Assembly: GCA_027486255.1 (NCBI GenBank)
Contig: JAIXPL010000049.1
Coordinates: 1 to 64,000 of the forward strand
Reading direction: 5' to 3'
DNA length: 64,000 nucleotides
Source of the DNA: Comamonadaceae bacterium
GTDB taxonomy: Bacteria > Pseudomonadota > Gammaproteobacteria > Burkholderiales > Burkholderiaceae_C
The notes under the pieces were generated by a model. It saw only the letters and a program-made list of their open reading frames with translations, made no database searches and was not told the origin of the DNA. A program made the translations under genes and the position numbers. Positions 29,587 through 38,707 of this stretch are shown here, one piece after another (position 1 is the first letter of the stretch; every line of letters begins with the position of its first letter).

Positions 29587-29612
29587 TGGCCAGCCTGTCA
29601 CACAGCTGGCCA
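29587..29612 (+). terminator. Dyad after bfr, possible terminator
   Basis: Eight-base arms TGGCCAGC and GCTGGCCA enclose a 10-base loop 23 bases after the bfr stop codon. No T-run follows, so termination would be weak or factor-dependent. Confidence 0.45.
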
Positions 29613-29658
29613 TGCTCCTGACAGCCGCAAGCCCATGAGTGAGCACTGCATCGCTGCG

Positions 29659-29677
29659 AATGCGATCCATTCTCATT
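29659..29677. promoter_or_regulatory. Fur-box-like site upstream of tonB
   Basis: A 19-bp dyad reads AATGAGAATGGATCGCATT on the minus strand, with symmetric AATGnGA and TCnCATT arms as in Fur operators. A CATAAT -10-like element follows at 29678. It is about 140 bases before tonB, whose products power iron-siderophore uptake. Confidence 0.55.
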
Positions 29678-29814
29678 CATAATGACACACTTTTTTCACG
29701 CTCTGCCCCGACCATGAGCAACTGCGTCTGCCGCCGGGTTTCCGACCGGGGGATGGCACGCCGCGACAATGCAGGCCTGGACGTTGACCGCATGCAGTTG
29801 ATGCCCACCCTCAC

Positions 29815-30732
29815 ATGGCCCTCATGAATTCATCCATCGCCCCCCTGCCCTCGGCCCAGCGGTCGGTGCGCGTGGCCGCCCTGGTGCTGGCGGCCCACGG
29901 GGCCGTGCTCTGGGCCTTGATGCACGGGCTGGTGGGCAAGCCCCCCGAAGTACTTGTGCCTGCACAGATGATTGCCCAGGTGCTGCCGGCTGTGGTCACG
30001 CTCCCCCCGCCCCCACCTCCACCCCCCCCAAAAAAAACCTTGCCGCCACCGGCACCGCCCCCGCCCAGGCCAGCACCTGCGCCAGCGCCTTCGCCGGCTC
30101 CAGTTCCTGCGCCGGCTCCAACTCCCGCACCGATTCCCACCCCCGCGCCAGCACCCGCACCCGCACCTGCACCCGCACCCGCGCCTGCGCCCGCGCCGGC
30201 GCCGGCTCCTCCAGCACCCGCTGCGTCACTGGCGCCATCGGCAAAGCCGGCGGCGGCACCGGCAGCCAACCCCTCACCGGCCTCCGCGGCCTCATCGTCA
30301 CTGGGGCCTGCGCCTCCATCCGCGGCGGCCGCTCCAGCCAGCCCCAGGGCGGCAGCTGCGCCCAGCAGCGCCCCGACTGCGGCGCCCAGCCCAGCGGCCG
30401 CGCCCAGCCCCCCGAGCCCGGCGCCCAGCCCGTCGGCATCGCAGGCGGTGCAGCCACCGTCGAGCAAGGCAGACTACTTGCGGAATCCCACACCCAGCTA
30501 TCCCGCCGTGTCGCTGCGCATGGGCGAGTCGGGTCGCACGGTGCACCGGGTCTGGATCGGGCCCGACGGCGTGCCCCAAAAGGCGGAACTCATCCGCTCC
30601 AGCGGCTATCGCCGCCTGGACCAGGCCTCCTACGATGCCGTCATGGGCTGGCGCTACGTGCCTGGCAAGCGCGGCGGCGTGCCTGAACTGATGGCCGTGG
30701 AGGTGCCCATCGTCTGGGACCTGCCCAACTGA
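29815..30732 (+). CDS. tonB: TonB energy-transducing protein with long Pro-Ala linker
   Basis: 305 residues. An N-terminal membrane anchor (RVAALVLAAHGAVLWALMHG) is followed by a periplasmic linker of roughly 160 residues rich in Pro and Ala, and a C-terminal TonB domain (LRNPTPSYPAVSLRMGESG, VRVWIGPDG-like VHRVWIGPDGVPQKAEL, GWRYVPGKRGG). TonB passes proton-motive force from ExbBD to outer-membrane receptors. The start may instead be the ATG at 29824, since neither has a clear ribosome-binding site. It is followed by exbB 39 bases later. Confidence 0.92.
   Translation: MALMNSSIAPLPSAQRSVRVAALVLAAHGAVLWALMHGLVGKPPEVLVPAQMIAQVLPAVVTLPPPPPPPPPKKTLPPPAPPPPRPAPAPAPSPAPVPAPAPTPAPIPTPAPAPAPAPAPAPAPAPAPAPAPPAPAASLAPSAKPAAAPAANPSPASAASSSLGPAPPSAAAAPASPRAAAAPSSAPTAAPSPAAAPSPPSPAPSPSASQAVQPPSSKADYLRNPTPSYPAVSLRMGESGRTVHRVWIGPDGVPQKAELIRSSGYRRLDQASYDAVMGWRYVPGKRGGVPELMAVEVPIVWDLPN
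30000..30225 (+). repeat. Proline/alanine codon repeat in tonB
   Basis: Tandem, imperfect Pro-Ala dipeptide repeats (CCxGCx units), preceded by polyproline runs and a short KKT. Inside the coding region of TonB, it forms the periplasm-spanning rod. The low-complexity DNA may vary in copy number between strains. Confidence 0.75.
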
Positions 30733-30771
30733 AGCCCACCCGAACAACGCTTACCCCTGGAGAAAACATTC

Positions 30772-31476
30772 ATGAATTCGGAATTCGGCATTGCCAGCGT
30801 CTGGGCCCAGGGTGACTTTGTCACCCGTGCCGTCGCCATCCTTCTCTTGCTCATGTCGCTGGCGTCCTGGACCATCATCGTGCTCAAAACCCTGGACGTG
30901 CTGCGCTACAAAAAACTGGCCGCCCAGGCCCAGGACTTCTGGCTCAGCAAGGACCTCGACAGTGGCCTGGCCAGCCTGGGCTCAGACCCTGGCAACCCGT
31001 TCAGGCAGATGGTCGAGGAAGGCGTGCAGGCCTCGACCCACCACCACAACACCGAAGCCCAATTGCAGGATGCGCTCGACCGCAACGAGTGGGTCACGCG
31101 CAACCTGCGCCAGGTGGTCGACGACTTCACGGCCCGCCTGCAATCGGGCCTGGCGGTGCTGGCCTCGGTGGGCTCCACCGCCCCCTTCGTGGGCTTGTTC
31201 GGCACCGTCTGGGGCATTTACCACGCGCTGGTGGCCATCGGCACCACGGGCCAGGCCTCCATCGACAAAGTGGCCGGCCCGGTGGGCGAGGCGCTCATCA
31301 TGACGGCCTTCGGCCTGGCCGTGGCCATCCCGGCGGTGCTGGGCTACAACGCGCTGGTGCGTGGCAACAAGGGCATCTTGCACAAACTCGGCCGCTTCGC
31401 CCACGACCTGCATGCCTACCTGATGACCGGCGCCCGTGTGGGCGGTGCCAAGGTCAGCCCCTTCAAACAGGTCTGA
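30772..31476 (+). CDS. exbB: ExbB proton-channel subunit
   Basis: 234 residues, MotA/TolQ/ExbB family. Three membrane segments: AVAILLLLMSLASWTIIVLK, then LASVGSTAPFVGLFGTVWGI and ALIMTAFGLAVAIPAVLGYN, which line the proton path. It forms the motor with ExbD that energises TonB. It lies between tonB and exbD. Confidence 0.95.
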   Translation: MNSEFGIASVWAQGDFVTRAVAILLLLMSLASWTIIVLKTLDVLRYKKLAAQAQDFWLSKDLDSGLASLGSDPGNPFRQMVEEGVQASTHHHNTEAQLQDALDRNEWVTRNLRQVVDDFTARLQSGLAVLASVGSTAPFVGLFGTVWGIYHALVAIGTTGQASIDKVAGPVGEALIMTAFGLAVAIPAVLGYNALVRGNKGILHKLGRFAHDLHAYLMTGARVGGAKVSPFKQV

Positions 31477-31480
31477 CGCC

Positions 31481-31903
<423 letters not shown>

Positions 31904-31923
31904 ACCGGTGTGCTGCAGACAAG

Positions 31924-31952
31924 AAAAAGCCGACCCCCGGGTCGGCTTTTTT
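31924..31952. terminator. Terminator after exbD
   Basis: AAAAAGCCGACCC pairs with GGGTCGGCTTTTTT. The A-run and T-run on opposite sides allow it to serve both exbD and the convergent HbpS-like gene. Confidence 0.85.
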
Positions 31953-31969
31953 GATGGCGCTGCCAAGCC

Positions 31970-32377
31970 TCAGAGGCCGATGGCGGCAATCCCGGCCTTG
32001 GCGATCTGCGCATCCTGAGGAGACTTCACACCGCTCACGCCCACGGCGCCCAGGCAGAAACCGTCTTTCATGATGGGCACGCCGCCCTCGAGCATGCCTT
32101 CCAGCACCGGCGCGCTCAGGAAGGAGGTGCGGCCGCCATTGATCACGTCCTCGTAGATCTTGGTCTCGCGGCGGCCCATCGCCGCCGTGTTGGCCTTGGC
32201 CGGCGCCATGTGCGAGGACACGGGTGGCGCACCATCGAGGCGCTGCAGATGCAGCAAATGGCCGCCCTCGTCGACGATGGCAATGGTCACAGCCCAGTTG
32301 TTGTTCAGGGCTTCTGCTTCGGCGGCTGCGGCGATCTTCTTGACATCGGCCAGTTCCAGGCTGGATCGGGTTTTCAT
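31970..32377 (-). CDS. GlcG/HbpS family (DUF336) protein
   Basis: 135 residues. Family segments are visible: AEAEALNNNWAVTIAIVDEG, GGHLLHLQRLDGA, KANTAAMGRRET and the Gly-rich end GGVPIMKDGFCLGAVGVSG. Members include haem-binding HbpS of Streptomyces and GlcG, whose role is unclear. No signal peptide is seen, so it is probably cytoplasmic. It is convergent with tonB-exbBD, but a shared haem or iron role is only suggestive. Confidence 0.85.
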   Translation of the reverse strand: MKTRSSLELADVKKIAAAAEAEALNNNWAVTIAIVDEGGHLLHLQRLDGAPPVSSHMAPAKANTAAMGRRETKIYEDVINGGRTSFLSAPVLEGMLEGGVPIMKDGFCLGAVGVSGVKSPQDAQIAKAGIAAIGL

Positions 32378-32594
32378 GGGCGAGGTGCTTGGTGAGGAAG
32401 AAAGCCGATGAGTTTAGCCCTCGACCTCTCAGCGCTGCCGCCCCCCAGCCAAGGCTGGCGCCCAGTACCCTCACAAAAAATAGGTCGAAGGGCTTGATTT
32501 ACCGGCCCGCTCCCTAAAATCATGAGTGGTCAGACCGGACGCCCCGCTTGCAGGACGCCCCGCTTCCCTGGCCAGCATCTCAAGGAGATACCTC

Positions 32595-33287
32595 ATGAAC
32601 GAGTCCTATCAAGCTAACCCCTACGGTTATGCCCTGCCCTCGGCCGCAGAGCGCAACCGCGTGCTGCGCAACACCTATGCCCTGCTGGCGCTGACCATGG
32701 TGCCCACGGTGCTGGGCGCCTGGCTGGGCGTGGCCACCGGCATCACAGCCGCCCTCTCCGGCGCACTGGGCCTGGTGGTGTTCCTGGGTGGCGCTTTCGC
32801 TTTTGTGTTTGCCATCGAGAAAACCAAGAACTCTGCGGCTGGCGTGCCGGTGCTGCTGGGCTTTACCTTCTTCATGGGCCTGATGCTCTCGCGCATGCTT
32901 GCGGTGGTGCTGGGCTTCAAGAACGGCACCGACCTCGTGATGACCGCCTTCGGCGGCACCGCTGCCATCTTCGCCCTGATGGCCGGCCTCTCGGGCGTCA
33001 TCAAGCGCGACCTGTCGTCCCTCGGCAAGTGGCTGACCGTCGGCGCCCTGTTGCTGATGGTGGGTGCCATCATCAATGTCTTCGTGGCTTCCTCCACCGG
33101 CATGGTGGTCATCAGCATGCTGGCCGTGGGCATCTTCTCGGCCTTCATCCTCTATGACCTCAAGCGCATCATCGATGGCGGCGAGACCAACTACATCAGC
33201 GCCACACTGGGCATCTACCTGAGCCTGTTCAATGTGTTCCAGAGCCTGCTGTCGCTGCTGGGCATCTTTGGCGGCGACCGCGACTGA
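32595..33287 (+). CDS. Bax inhibitor-1 / YccA family membrane protein
   Basis: 230 residues from the ATG at 32595 with AAGGAGAT ahead of it. Seven hydrophobic segments are present, starting with RNTYALLALTMVPTVLGAWL, and the family pattern continues to FILYDLKRIIDGGETNYISA near the C-terminus. YccA binds the FtsH protease in E. coli, and BI-1 relatives act as calcium leak channels. Stands alone, with its own terminator. Confidence 0.92.
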   Translation: MNESYQANPYGYALPSAAERNRVLRNTYALLALTMVPTVLGAWLGVATGITAALSGALGLVVFLGGAFAFVFAIEKTKNSAAGVPVLLGFTFFMGLMLSRMLAVVLGFKNGTDLVMTAFGGTAAIFALMAGLSGVIKRDLSSLGKWLTVGALLLMVGAIINVFVASSTGMVVISMLAVGIFSAFILYDLKRIIDGGETNYISATLGIYLSLFNVFQSLLSLLGIFGGDRD

Positions 33288-33316
33288 TCTGCGCGTCGTT
33301 TACACGCTGAGTCACC

Positions 33317-33339
33317 AGGGGCCTTCGGGCCCCTTTTTC
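33317..33339 (+). terminator. Terminator after the BI-1 family gene
   Basis: AGGGGCC-TTCG-GGCCCCT followed by TTTTT, a stable UUCG tetraloop hairpin. The T-run reaches the 3' end of the convergent MFS gene. Confidence 0.9.
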
Positions 33340-34555
33340 ATGCCTGCGCGTTCACCGGTGCCTGCCGCCACGCCCGCCACAGCAGCACACCACTGGTGAG
33401 CGCCACACCGGCCAACACAGCAAAGCCGCCCCGGTAGGCCCCAAAGGCCTCAGACAGCAGGCCAAAGATCAGCGGCCCGAGCACCACACCCAGGAAAGTG
33501 CAGGCGAGCGTGCCGCCCGTGGCCACGCCCGCCTGACCGGGCGGTGCACGGCGGGCCACCTCGGCCAGGTACACGCCGTTCCAGCCGATGGCTGAAGCAC
33601 CGAACACCACGAGCAGCGCGACCACCACCCAGCGCGGGCTGTCCGACCCCAGCGCCGTGGTGCCCAGGGCACTGGCGGCCATCACCGCGGCCAGGGCCAT
33701 GAGCATGGGCAGCGCCCCCAGCCAGCGGTCGGCCAGGAAGCCCCAGGCAATGCGTCCGCCCACACCGCCCATCTGGACAAAGGCCAGCACCAGGCCAGCG
33801 CCCACCAGGCCGTAACCCAGGTCCTGATGCAGAAAGGTCACCAAGTAGGTGGTGAGCGACATCTGCACCATCGAGAACAAAAAGGAGCACGCGGCCAGGG
33901 TCGAGAGCGCCGGATGCGAGAGCACCAAGCGCAGTGAAGCGAGCGGCCCGGTCACCCCCGGCGTGGCCACGCCCGTGCGGTCGTCGTCCAGACCGGCGCG
34001 CAGCGGCTGGCTCACCACGGCGCAGACCACGCAGGCCAGGGCGACCAGCACCAGACTGTGTTGCCAGTCCAGGGCCAGCATGAGCGAAGGCACCAGGGCA
34101 CCGGCCAGCATGCTGCCCACGGGCACCCCTGTTTGCTTGAGAGAGAACACCAGCGAGAGCCGGTGGGCCGGCGTGGTGCGGGCCAGCACATGCGAGCTGG
34201 CCGGTGTGATGGGCCCGTAGCCCAGCCCAATCAGCACGGCCCCCAGGGCCATGGCCGGCAGCCAGGGCACGGCGCACAGCAGCAGGCCCAGGGCGCACAG
34301 CACGAGCCCGGCCTGGCTGACCCGGATGGCGCCCCAGCGCCGGCTGGCGCTGCCCCCCAGCAGACTGGCGGCCATGGCGCCCAGGTAGCTCATGGACACA
34401 TAGGCCCCCACCATGGAGGGCGCCACCTGCAGGCTGCGCGCCACCTGGGGCGCCATGACCGGCAGGGTCAGCAAGGCCATGGCCACCATGGCCTGGATGC
34501 CCAGGGTGACGCCCAGGGGAACCCAGCTGCCCTCCCTCGTTTCAGATGGCGTCAA
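33338..34555 (-). CDS. MFS transporter
   Basis: 405 residues with twelve hydrophobic segments. The motif-A-like loop between helices 2 and 3 is LLGGSASRRWGAIRVSQAG. A second half-repeat starts near SLRLVLSHPALSTLAACSF. The TTG start overlaps the stop codon of the upstream Bug gene (TTGA), so translation is coupled. The family moves small organic solutes, and its place behind a carboxylate-binding-protein gene suggests an organic acid. Substrate unknown. Confidence 0.85.
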   Translation of the reverse strand: MTPSETREGSWVPLGVTLGIQAMVAMALLTLPVMAPQVARSLQVAPSMVGAYVSMSYLGAMAASLLGGSASRRWGAIRVSQAGLVLCALGLLLCAVPWLPAMALGAVLIGLGYGPITPASSHVLARTTPAHRLSLVFSLKQTGVPVGSMLAGALVPSLMLALDWQHSLVLVALACVVCAVVSQPLRAGLDDDRTGVATPGVTGPLASLRLVLSHPALSTLAACSFLFSMVQMSLTTYLVTFLHQDLGYGLVGAGLVLAFVQMGGVGGRIAWGFLADRWLGALPMLMALAAVMAASALGTTALGSDSPRWVVVALLVVFGASAIGWNGVYLAEVARRAPPGQAGVATGGTLACTFLGVVLGPLIFGLLSEAFGAYRGGFAVLAGVALTSGVLLWRAWRQAPVNAQA

Positions 34556-35538
34556 TCGGGCTTGACTCCCGCCCTCAGCAGCAGACCGCCCAGCACCTCG
34601 ATCTCTTGGCGCAGGTGGGCGCGCAAGGCCTCCGGACGGGCGCGCTCAGTGGACACGGCCGACACGCCCATGCCCTCCAGGCGCTGGCGCACCTCGGGGT
34701 CGGTCACCGCTTTTTGCAGGGTGGCGGTCAGGGTGTCGATCACCGGCTTGGGTGTGCCCTTGGGGGCATACAGGCCAAAAGAGATGTTGATGTCAAAGCC
34801 CTGCACACCGGCCTCAGAGATGGCCGGCAGCTCGGGCAGCTGCGGCAAGCGGCTGCGGCCAGCGGCGGCGTAGGCCTTGATCTTGCCGCCCTTGATCGAG
34901 GGCACGGTGCCGGAGGTCTGATCGCAGAGCAGATCCACCTGGCCGCCCATCAGGTCGTTGAGGGCCGGGCCTGTGCCCTTGTAGGGAATCTCATTGAGCT
35001 TGACGCCCAAGACGCTCTGCATCATCAGGCCGCACAGGTGCGAGGCCGAGCCCACGCCCGCATGGGCCAGGCTGATCTTGGGCGCGTTGGCCCGCAGGTA
35101 GCTGATGAACTCGGGCAAATCTTTGGCCGGAAAGCCAGTGCGCGCCGCAATCAGCATAGGCCCGCTGGTGGCCGAGCCGATGGGCTCGAAATCGGCGACC
35201 GGGTCGTAGGGCAGGTTCTTGAACATGGCCACATTGGTGGCGTGGCTCACGTGAATCATCAAGAGGGTGTAGCCATCGGGCTTGGCCCGCGCCACCCGGC
35301 CCGAACCCACGGTGCCCGAGGCCCCGGCCGGGTTCTCCACCACCACCTGCTGGCCCAAGATGCGCTGAAAAGCCCCGGCAAACACCCGGGTGATGACGTC
35401 ACCTGGACCGCCCGGCGCATAGGGCATGACCATGGTCAGGGGCCGGTTTGGAAAGTCCTGCGCACCGGCAGAAAAAGCCAGCACAGCGGCTGCGCTTGCC
35501 ATCAGCGGGCGCAGGATTCGGGGCAAGGTCATGGCCAT
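34552..35538 (-). CDS. Bug/TctC-family periplasmic solute-binding protein
   Basis: 328 residues. Signal peptide RILRPLMASAAAVLAFSAGA, then the family pattern FPNRPLTMVMPYAPGGPGDV, ENPAGASGTVGSGRVA, SHLCGLMMQSVLG and GQVDLLCDQTSGTVPSIKGG. Bug proteins bind carboxylates, usually for tripartite tricarboxylate transporters, but here no TctAB genes follow and an MFS carrier is next instead. AGGAGATC precedes the ATG. Orphan Bug proteins are abundant in Burkholderiales. Confidence 0.9.
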   Translation of the reverse strand: MAMTLPRILRPLMASAAAVLAFSAGAQDFPNRPLTMVMPYAPGGPGDVITRVFAGAFQRILGQQVVVENPAGASGTVGSGRVARAKPDGYTLLMIHVSHATNVAMFKNLPYDPVADFEPIGSATSGPMLIAARTGFPAKDLPEFISYLRANAPKISLAHAGVGSASHLCGLMMQSVLGVKLNEIPYKGTGPALNDLMGGQVDLLCDQTSGTVPSIKGGKIKAYAAAGRSRLPQLPELPAISEAGVQGFDINISFGLYAPKGTPKPVIDTLTATLQKAVTDPEVRQRLEGMGVSAVSTERARPEALRAHLRQEIEVLGGLLLRAGVKPD

Positions 35539-35574
35539 CGTGATCTCCTAGAAGTGGGGGGCAGCCTGATGTGG

Positions 35575-36165
35575 CTAGGCCAGCAGGCGCCGGCGGATCT
35601 CCAGCGGATCGAGCACCTCCAGCGGCAGCTGACCGCCCTGTGGAATGCCCACCTGGGTGGCATTGAGCAGCATGGACACCATCACATAGGTGCCGGAGAG
35701 CACGGTCAGGTCAATCACGCGCTGCTCGCCCATCTCGGCCACCGCTTTGTGCCACAAGGCATCGGGCACGCGGTGGTTCAGGCTCAGCTGCACGCAAAAG
35801 TCGTAGACCAGGGCCTCATCGGCCTGCATGGCAGCCGGGCGCTCGCAGCGGCGCAGCTGGGCCATCACCTCGTCGGAGAGGCCGGCACGACGGGCGATGG
35901 GCTCGTGCGCCCACCATTCGTACTGGGCGTTAGAGATGCGCGCCTGGATCAAGATGGCGAACTCGTTCAGGCGCTTGTCCACCGAGGTTTGAAAGCGCAG
36001 GTAGTCCAGCAGGTCGAAGCAGCGGCGCGCCATGTCGGGGCTGCGCAGAAGGGCGTTGTAGGGGCCGCCCAGAGCGGCGCTGGACACCTTGAGGATGTCG
36101 TCGGCCAACGGGCGCACGCCCGCAGCGAGTTCTTCGTAGGCCAGTTGTTTGAGTCGCTCGGTCAT
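35575..36165 (-). CDS. Carboxymuconolactone decarboxylase / AhpD-like family protein
   Basis: 196 residues from the ATG at 36165 (MTERLKQLAYEELAAGVRPL). The helical core GPYNALLRSPDMARRCFDLL and NEFAILIQARISNAQYEWWAHEPIAR matches the CMD/AhpD-like group, but the peroxidase-type CxxC is absent. This suggests a decarboxylase-like or unknown role rather than AhpD. It is the first gene of an apparent operon with the Bug protein and the MFS carrier, perhaps for uptake and breakdown of an aromatic-derived acid. Confidence 0.78.
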   Translation of the reverse strand: MTERLKQLAYEELAAGVRPLADDILKVSSAALGGPYNALLRSPDMARRCFDLLDYLRFQTSVDKRLNEFAILIQARISNAQYEWWAHEPIARRAGLSDEVMAQLRRCERPAAMQADEALVYDFCVQLSLNHRVPDALWHKAVAEMGEQRVIDLTVLSGTYVMVSMLLNATQVGIPQGGQLPLEVLDPLEIRRRLLA

Positions 36166-36292
36166 AGATAAAAGAAGGTTTTTTGCACGATAGGCGCAGG
36201 CCCATACCGTACCAGTCTCGCAGTTGACTCCCAAGCCCCGGCCACGGGTTTGTCCCTAAGGCCGATGCCATCCCATGCAGCCCTATGCCCGC

Positions 36293-37831
36293 TCAGGGCC
36301 GCTCGAACACCGCCATGCTTTCCACGTGCGCCGTGTGCGGGAACATGTTCACCACCCCGGAGGCCACACAGTGATAGCCCGCCTCATTGACCAAGAGACC
36401 CGCGTCGCGCGCCAGGGTCGCCGGGTTGCAGCTCACATACACAATGCGGCGCGGCGCGCTCCAGCCGGCAGGTGGCGTCACCGGCGGAATGAAGAACTCC
36501 TCGGTCTTCTGGCCATCCTTGTTCACCCGGGCGCGGTTCGCACCCTGCGGATGCAGGGCCACCAGCGCCTTGAAGAGCTCGTAAGCGCCTTCGCGCGGCG
36601 GGTCCACCAGCCACTTGTCGGCCGGGCCATCGGCGGCCAGCAGCTCGGGCGTCATCTCAAAAAGGTTGCGCGCGGCAAAGCGCGTGGGGGCCAGAGGCGG
36701 TTGGCCGGCCTGCGCGCGCCGGGCCTCGTTGAAGGCCAGGTTGTCGCGTGAACGGGCCACCAGCGGCTCGCTGCCCTCGATGCCCAGCACCTCGCGCGCC
36801 TGCGTGGCCAGGGGCAGCGTGAAATTGCCCAGCCCGCAAAACCAGTCAATGACGCGCTCCTCGCGCTGCACGTCCAAGAGCCGCAAGGCGCGTTCTACCA
36901 GCACCTGGTTGATGTAGGGGTTGACCTGCGTGAAGTCTGTGGGCTTGAAGGGCATGACGATGCCGAACTCCGGCAGCCCATAAGCCAGGGCCGGTCCGCC
37001 CGCATCGAGCAGGTGCACGGTGTCCGGGCCCTTGGGCTGCAGCCACCACTGCACGCCGGGGTGCGCGGTGGCAAAGGCGCGCAGCCGGTCCTGGTCGGCC
37101 TTGCTCAGCGGCTCCAGATGCCGCAGCACCAGGGCGGTGATGAGCTCCTGGCCCACCTGGCCACAGGCCAGCTCAATTTGCGGGCAGGTTTCGCGCGCCT
37201 CCATGCTGCCGACCAGTTCGCGCAGCGGCATCAGCATGTCGCTCACATGCCGGGGCAGCACATGGCATTCGCGGATATCGGCCACGTACTGGCTCTTGCG
37301 CTCGTGAAATCCCACCAGCACGGTGTCTTTCTTGCGGACGTAGCGCACCGACAGACGCGCCCTGAAGCGGTAATGCCAGGCCGGCCCCTCGATGGGCCGC
37401 AGCATCCGCTCGGACTGGAGCTTGCCCAGGTGCACGAAGTTGTCTTCCAGCACGCGCTGCTTGACGGCCACCTGCGCGCTGGCATCGAGGTGCTGCATCT
37501 TGCAGCCACCGCAGGCGCCCTGGTGCAGTCCGAAATGCGGGCAGGCCGGGCGCACGCGCTGGGAGGACTCGTGCAGCACCTCCAGCACCGTGGCTTTTTC
37601 AAAGCTGCTTTTCTTGCGGTTGATATTGGCCGTCACCCGCTCGAAGGGCAAGGCACCTTCAATGAACACCACCTTGCCATCAGCGCGGTGGGCAATACCC
37701 TGCGCCTCCATGTCCAGTGATTCGACATGAAACACGTCGCTCTGGGGGGCGAGCGTGGGCTGCAGGGCGTTGGGGCGAGGAGAAAAAACGTCAGCCGGCA
37801 CGTCCGCCGGCTGGGAGGTCTGAACAGTCAT
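36293..37831 (-). CDS. rlmD: 23S rRNA (uracil-1939-C5)-methyltransferase RlmD
   Basis: 512 residues. A TRAM domain ([20 protein letters not shown]) is followed by the 4Fe-4S cysteines [14 protein letters not shown], then the SAM domain with [14 protein letters not shown], the DPPREGAYE motif and the catalytic Cys in [12 protein letters not shown]. The iron-sulfur Cys pattern points to RlmD over TrmA. It lies 12 bases from the exonuclease gene on the same strand. Confidence 0.95.
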   Translation of the reverse strand: MTVQTSQPADVPADVFSPRPNALQPTLAPQSDVFHVESLDMEAQGIAHRADGKVVFIEGALPFERVTANINRKKSSFEKATVLEVLHESSQRVRPACPHFGLHQGACGGCKMQHLDASAQVAVKQRVLEDNFVHLGKLQSERMLRPIEGPAWHYRFRARLSVRYVRKKDTVLVGFHERKSQYVADIRECHVLPRHVSDMLMPLRELVGSMEARETCPQIELACGQVGQELITALVLRHLEPLSKADQDRLRAFATAHPGVQWWLQPKGPDTVHLLDAGGPALAYGLPEFGIVMPFKPTDFTQVNPYINQVLVERALRLLDVQREERVIDWFCGLGNFTLPLATQAREVLGIEGSEPLVARSRDNLAFNEARRAQAGQPPLAPTRFAARNLFEMTPELLAADGPADKWLVDPPREGAYELFKALVALHPQGANRARVNKDGQKTEEFFIPPVTPPAGWSAPRRIVYVSCNPATLARDAGLLVNEAGYHCVASGVVNMFPHTAHVESMAVFERP

Positions 37832-37843
37832 GCCCCCATTGTC

Positions 37844-38647
37844 TCAGGCCCAGGCCGCCAGGTACTCCTGCCAATGGGCTTGCGTGTGGGCCAGCTCGGC
37901 CAGGGTGCTTTTGACGAAGTCGATTTCCTGCGCGTATTCGGCCTCCGTGAGGCCTGCACGCATCTTCTGGAAGCGGCAGTACATCAGGTAGGTGTTCATC
38001 ACGTCGGTTTCGCAGTAGCGGCGGATGTCCTCGAGCTGCCCGTCCTGGTAAGCCTGGAACACCCGAGAGCCGTCCATGCCGAGCTTGCCGGGATAGCCGC
38101 AGAGCTTGGCCATGGCATCGAGCGGGGCGTTGTTCTTGGGCTGGTACATGGCCAGCAGGTCCATCAGGTCCAGGTGGCGCATGTGGTAGCGGCCGATGTA
38201 GTTGTTCCACTTGAACTCACGGCTGTCGTGGTCGCCGCCCTCCCCCATGTCCCAGTACTTGCTGGCCACCACGCCGTGCTTGAGGCCCCGGTAATGCAGT
38301 ACCGGCAGATCAAAGCCGCCGCCATTCCAGCTCACCAGCTGGGGCACGTGCTTTTCCACGGTATTGAAAAAGGTCTGAATGACGCGCCCTTCCTGACTCT
38401 GGCCCTCCAGTTCGCGATCGACGAAAGAGTGCACGTGCAGGCCTTCGGCGTTGCGGAACACGCAGCTGATCACCAGCACCCGCTGCAGGTACAAGGGCAC
38501 GAAATCGCTCTTGCCCTCCTCGGCGCGCTGGGCCTGCCAGGCAGCGTAGGCCTGGGCGTCAGTCTGGCCCTCGGCCAGGCCGGCAGCGCGCAGGCCGGCC
38601 AGGTCGGGAATGGTTTCGATGTCAAACACCAGCACGGGCCAGGCCAT
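37844..38647 (-). CDS. Predicted 3'-5' exonuclease, PolB-exonuclease-like (DEDDy)
   Basis: 267 residues. Exo I is VFDIETIPD, Exo II is VSWNGGGFDLPVL and Exo III is YCETDVMNTYLMY, giving the full acidic set of the DEDDy group. The protein belongs to the stand-alone family related to the PolB proofreading domain. Probably co-transcribed with rlmD. The substrate in vivo is not known. Confidence 0.9.
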   Translation of the reverse strand: MAWPVLVFDIETIPDLAGLRAAGLAEGQTDAQAYAAWQAQRAEEGKSDFVPLYLQRVLVISCVFRNAEGLHVHSFVDRELEGQSQEGRVIQTFFNTVEKHVPQLVSWNGGGFDLPVLHYRGLKHGVVASKYWDMGEGGDHDSREFKWNNYIGRYHMRHLDLMDLLAMYQPKNNAPLDAMAKLCGYPGKLGMDGSRVFQAYQDGQLEDIRRYCETDVMNTYLMYCRFQKMRAGLTEAEYAQEIDFVKSTLAELAHTQAHWQEYLAAWA

Positions 38648-38707
38648 GGGAATCCTCCTTTGCCCTGCAAGGATAAGCCCGCTGGCCGGCCGCGCCGGCG
38701 AGAGTGC

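Noticed and set aside
29591..29605. CTGTCAC half-site after bfr
   Set aside because: There is no second half-site 11 bases away, and it falls in the loop of a dyad behind a gene rather than ahead of one.
30000..30225. Short tandem units that could suggest a CRISPR array or satellite
   Set aside because: The units are Pro-Ala codons in frame within tonB, without spacers.
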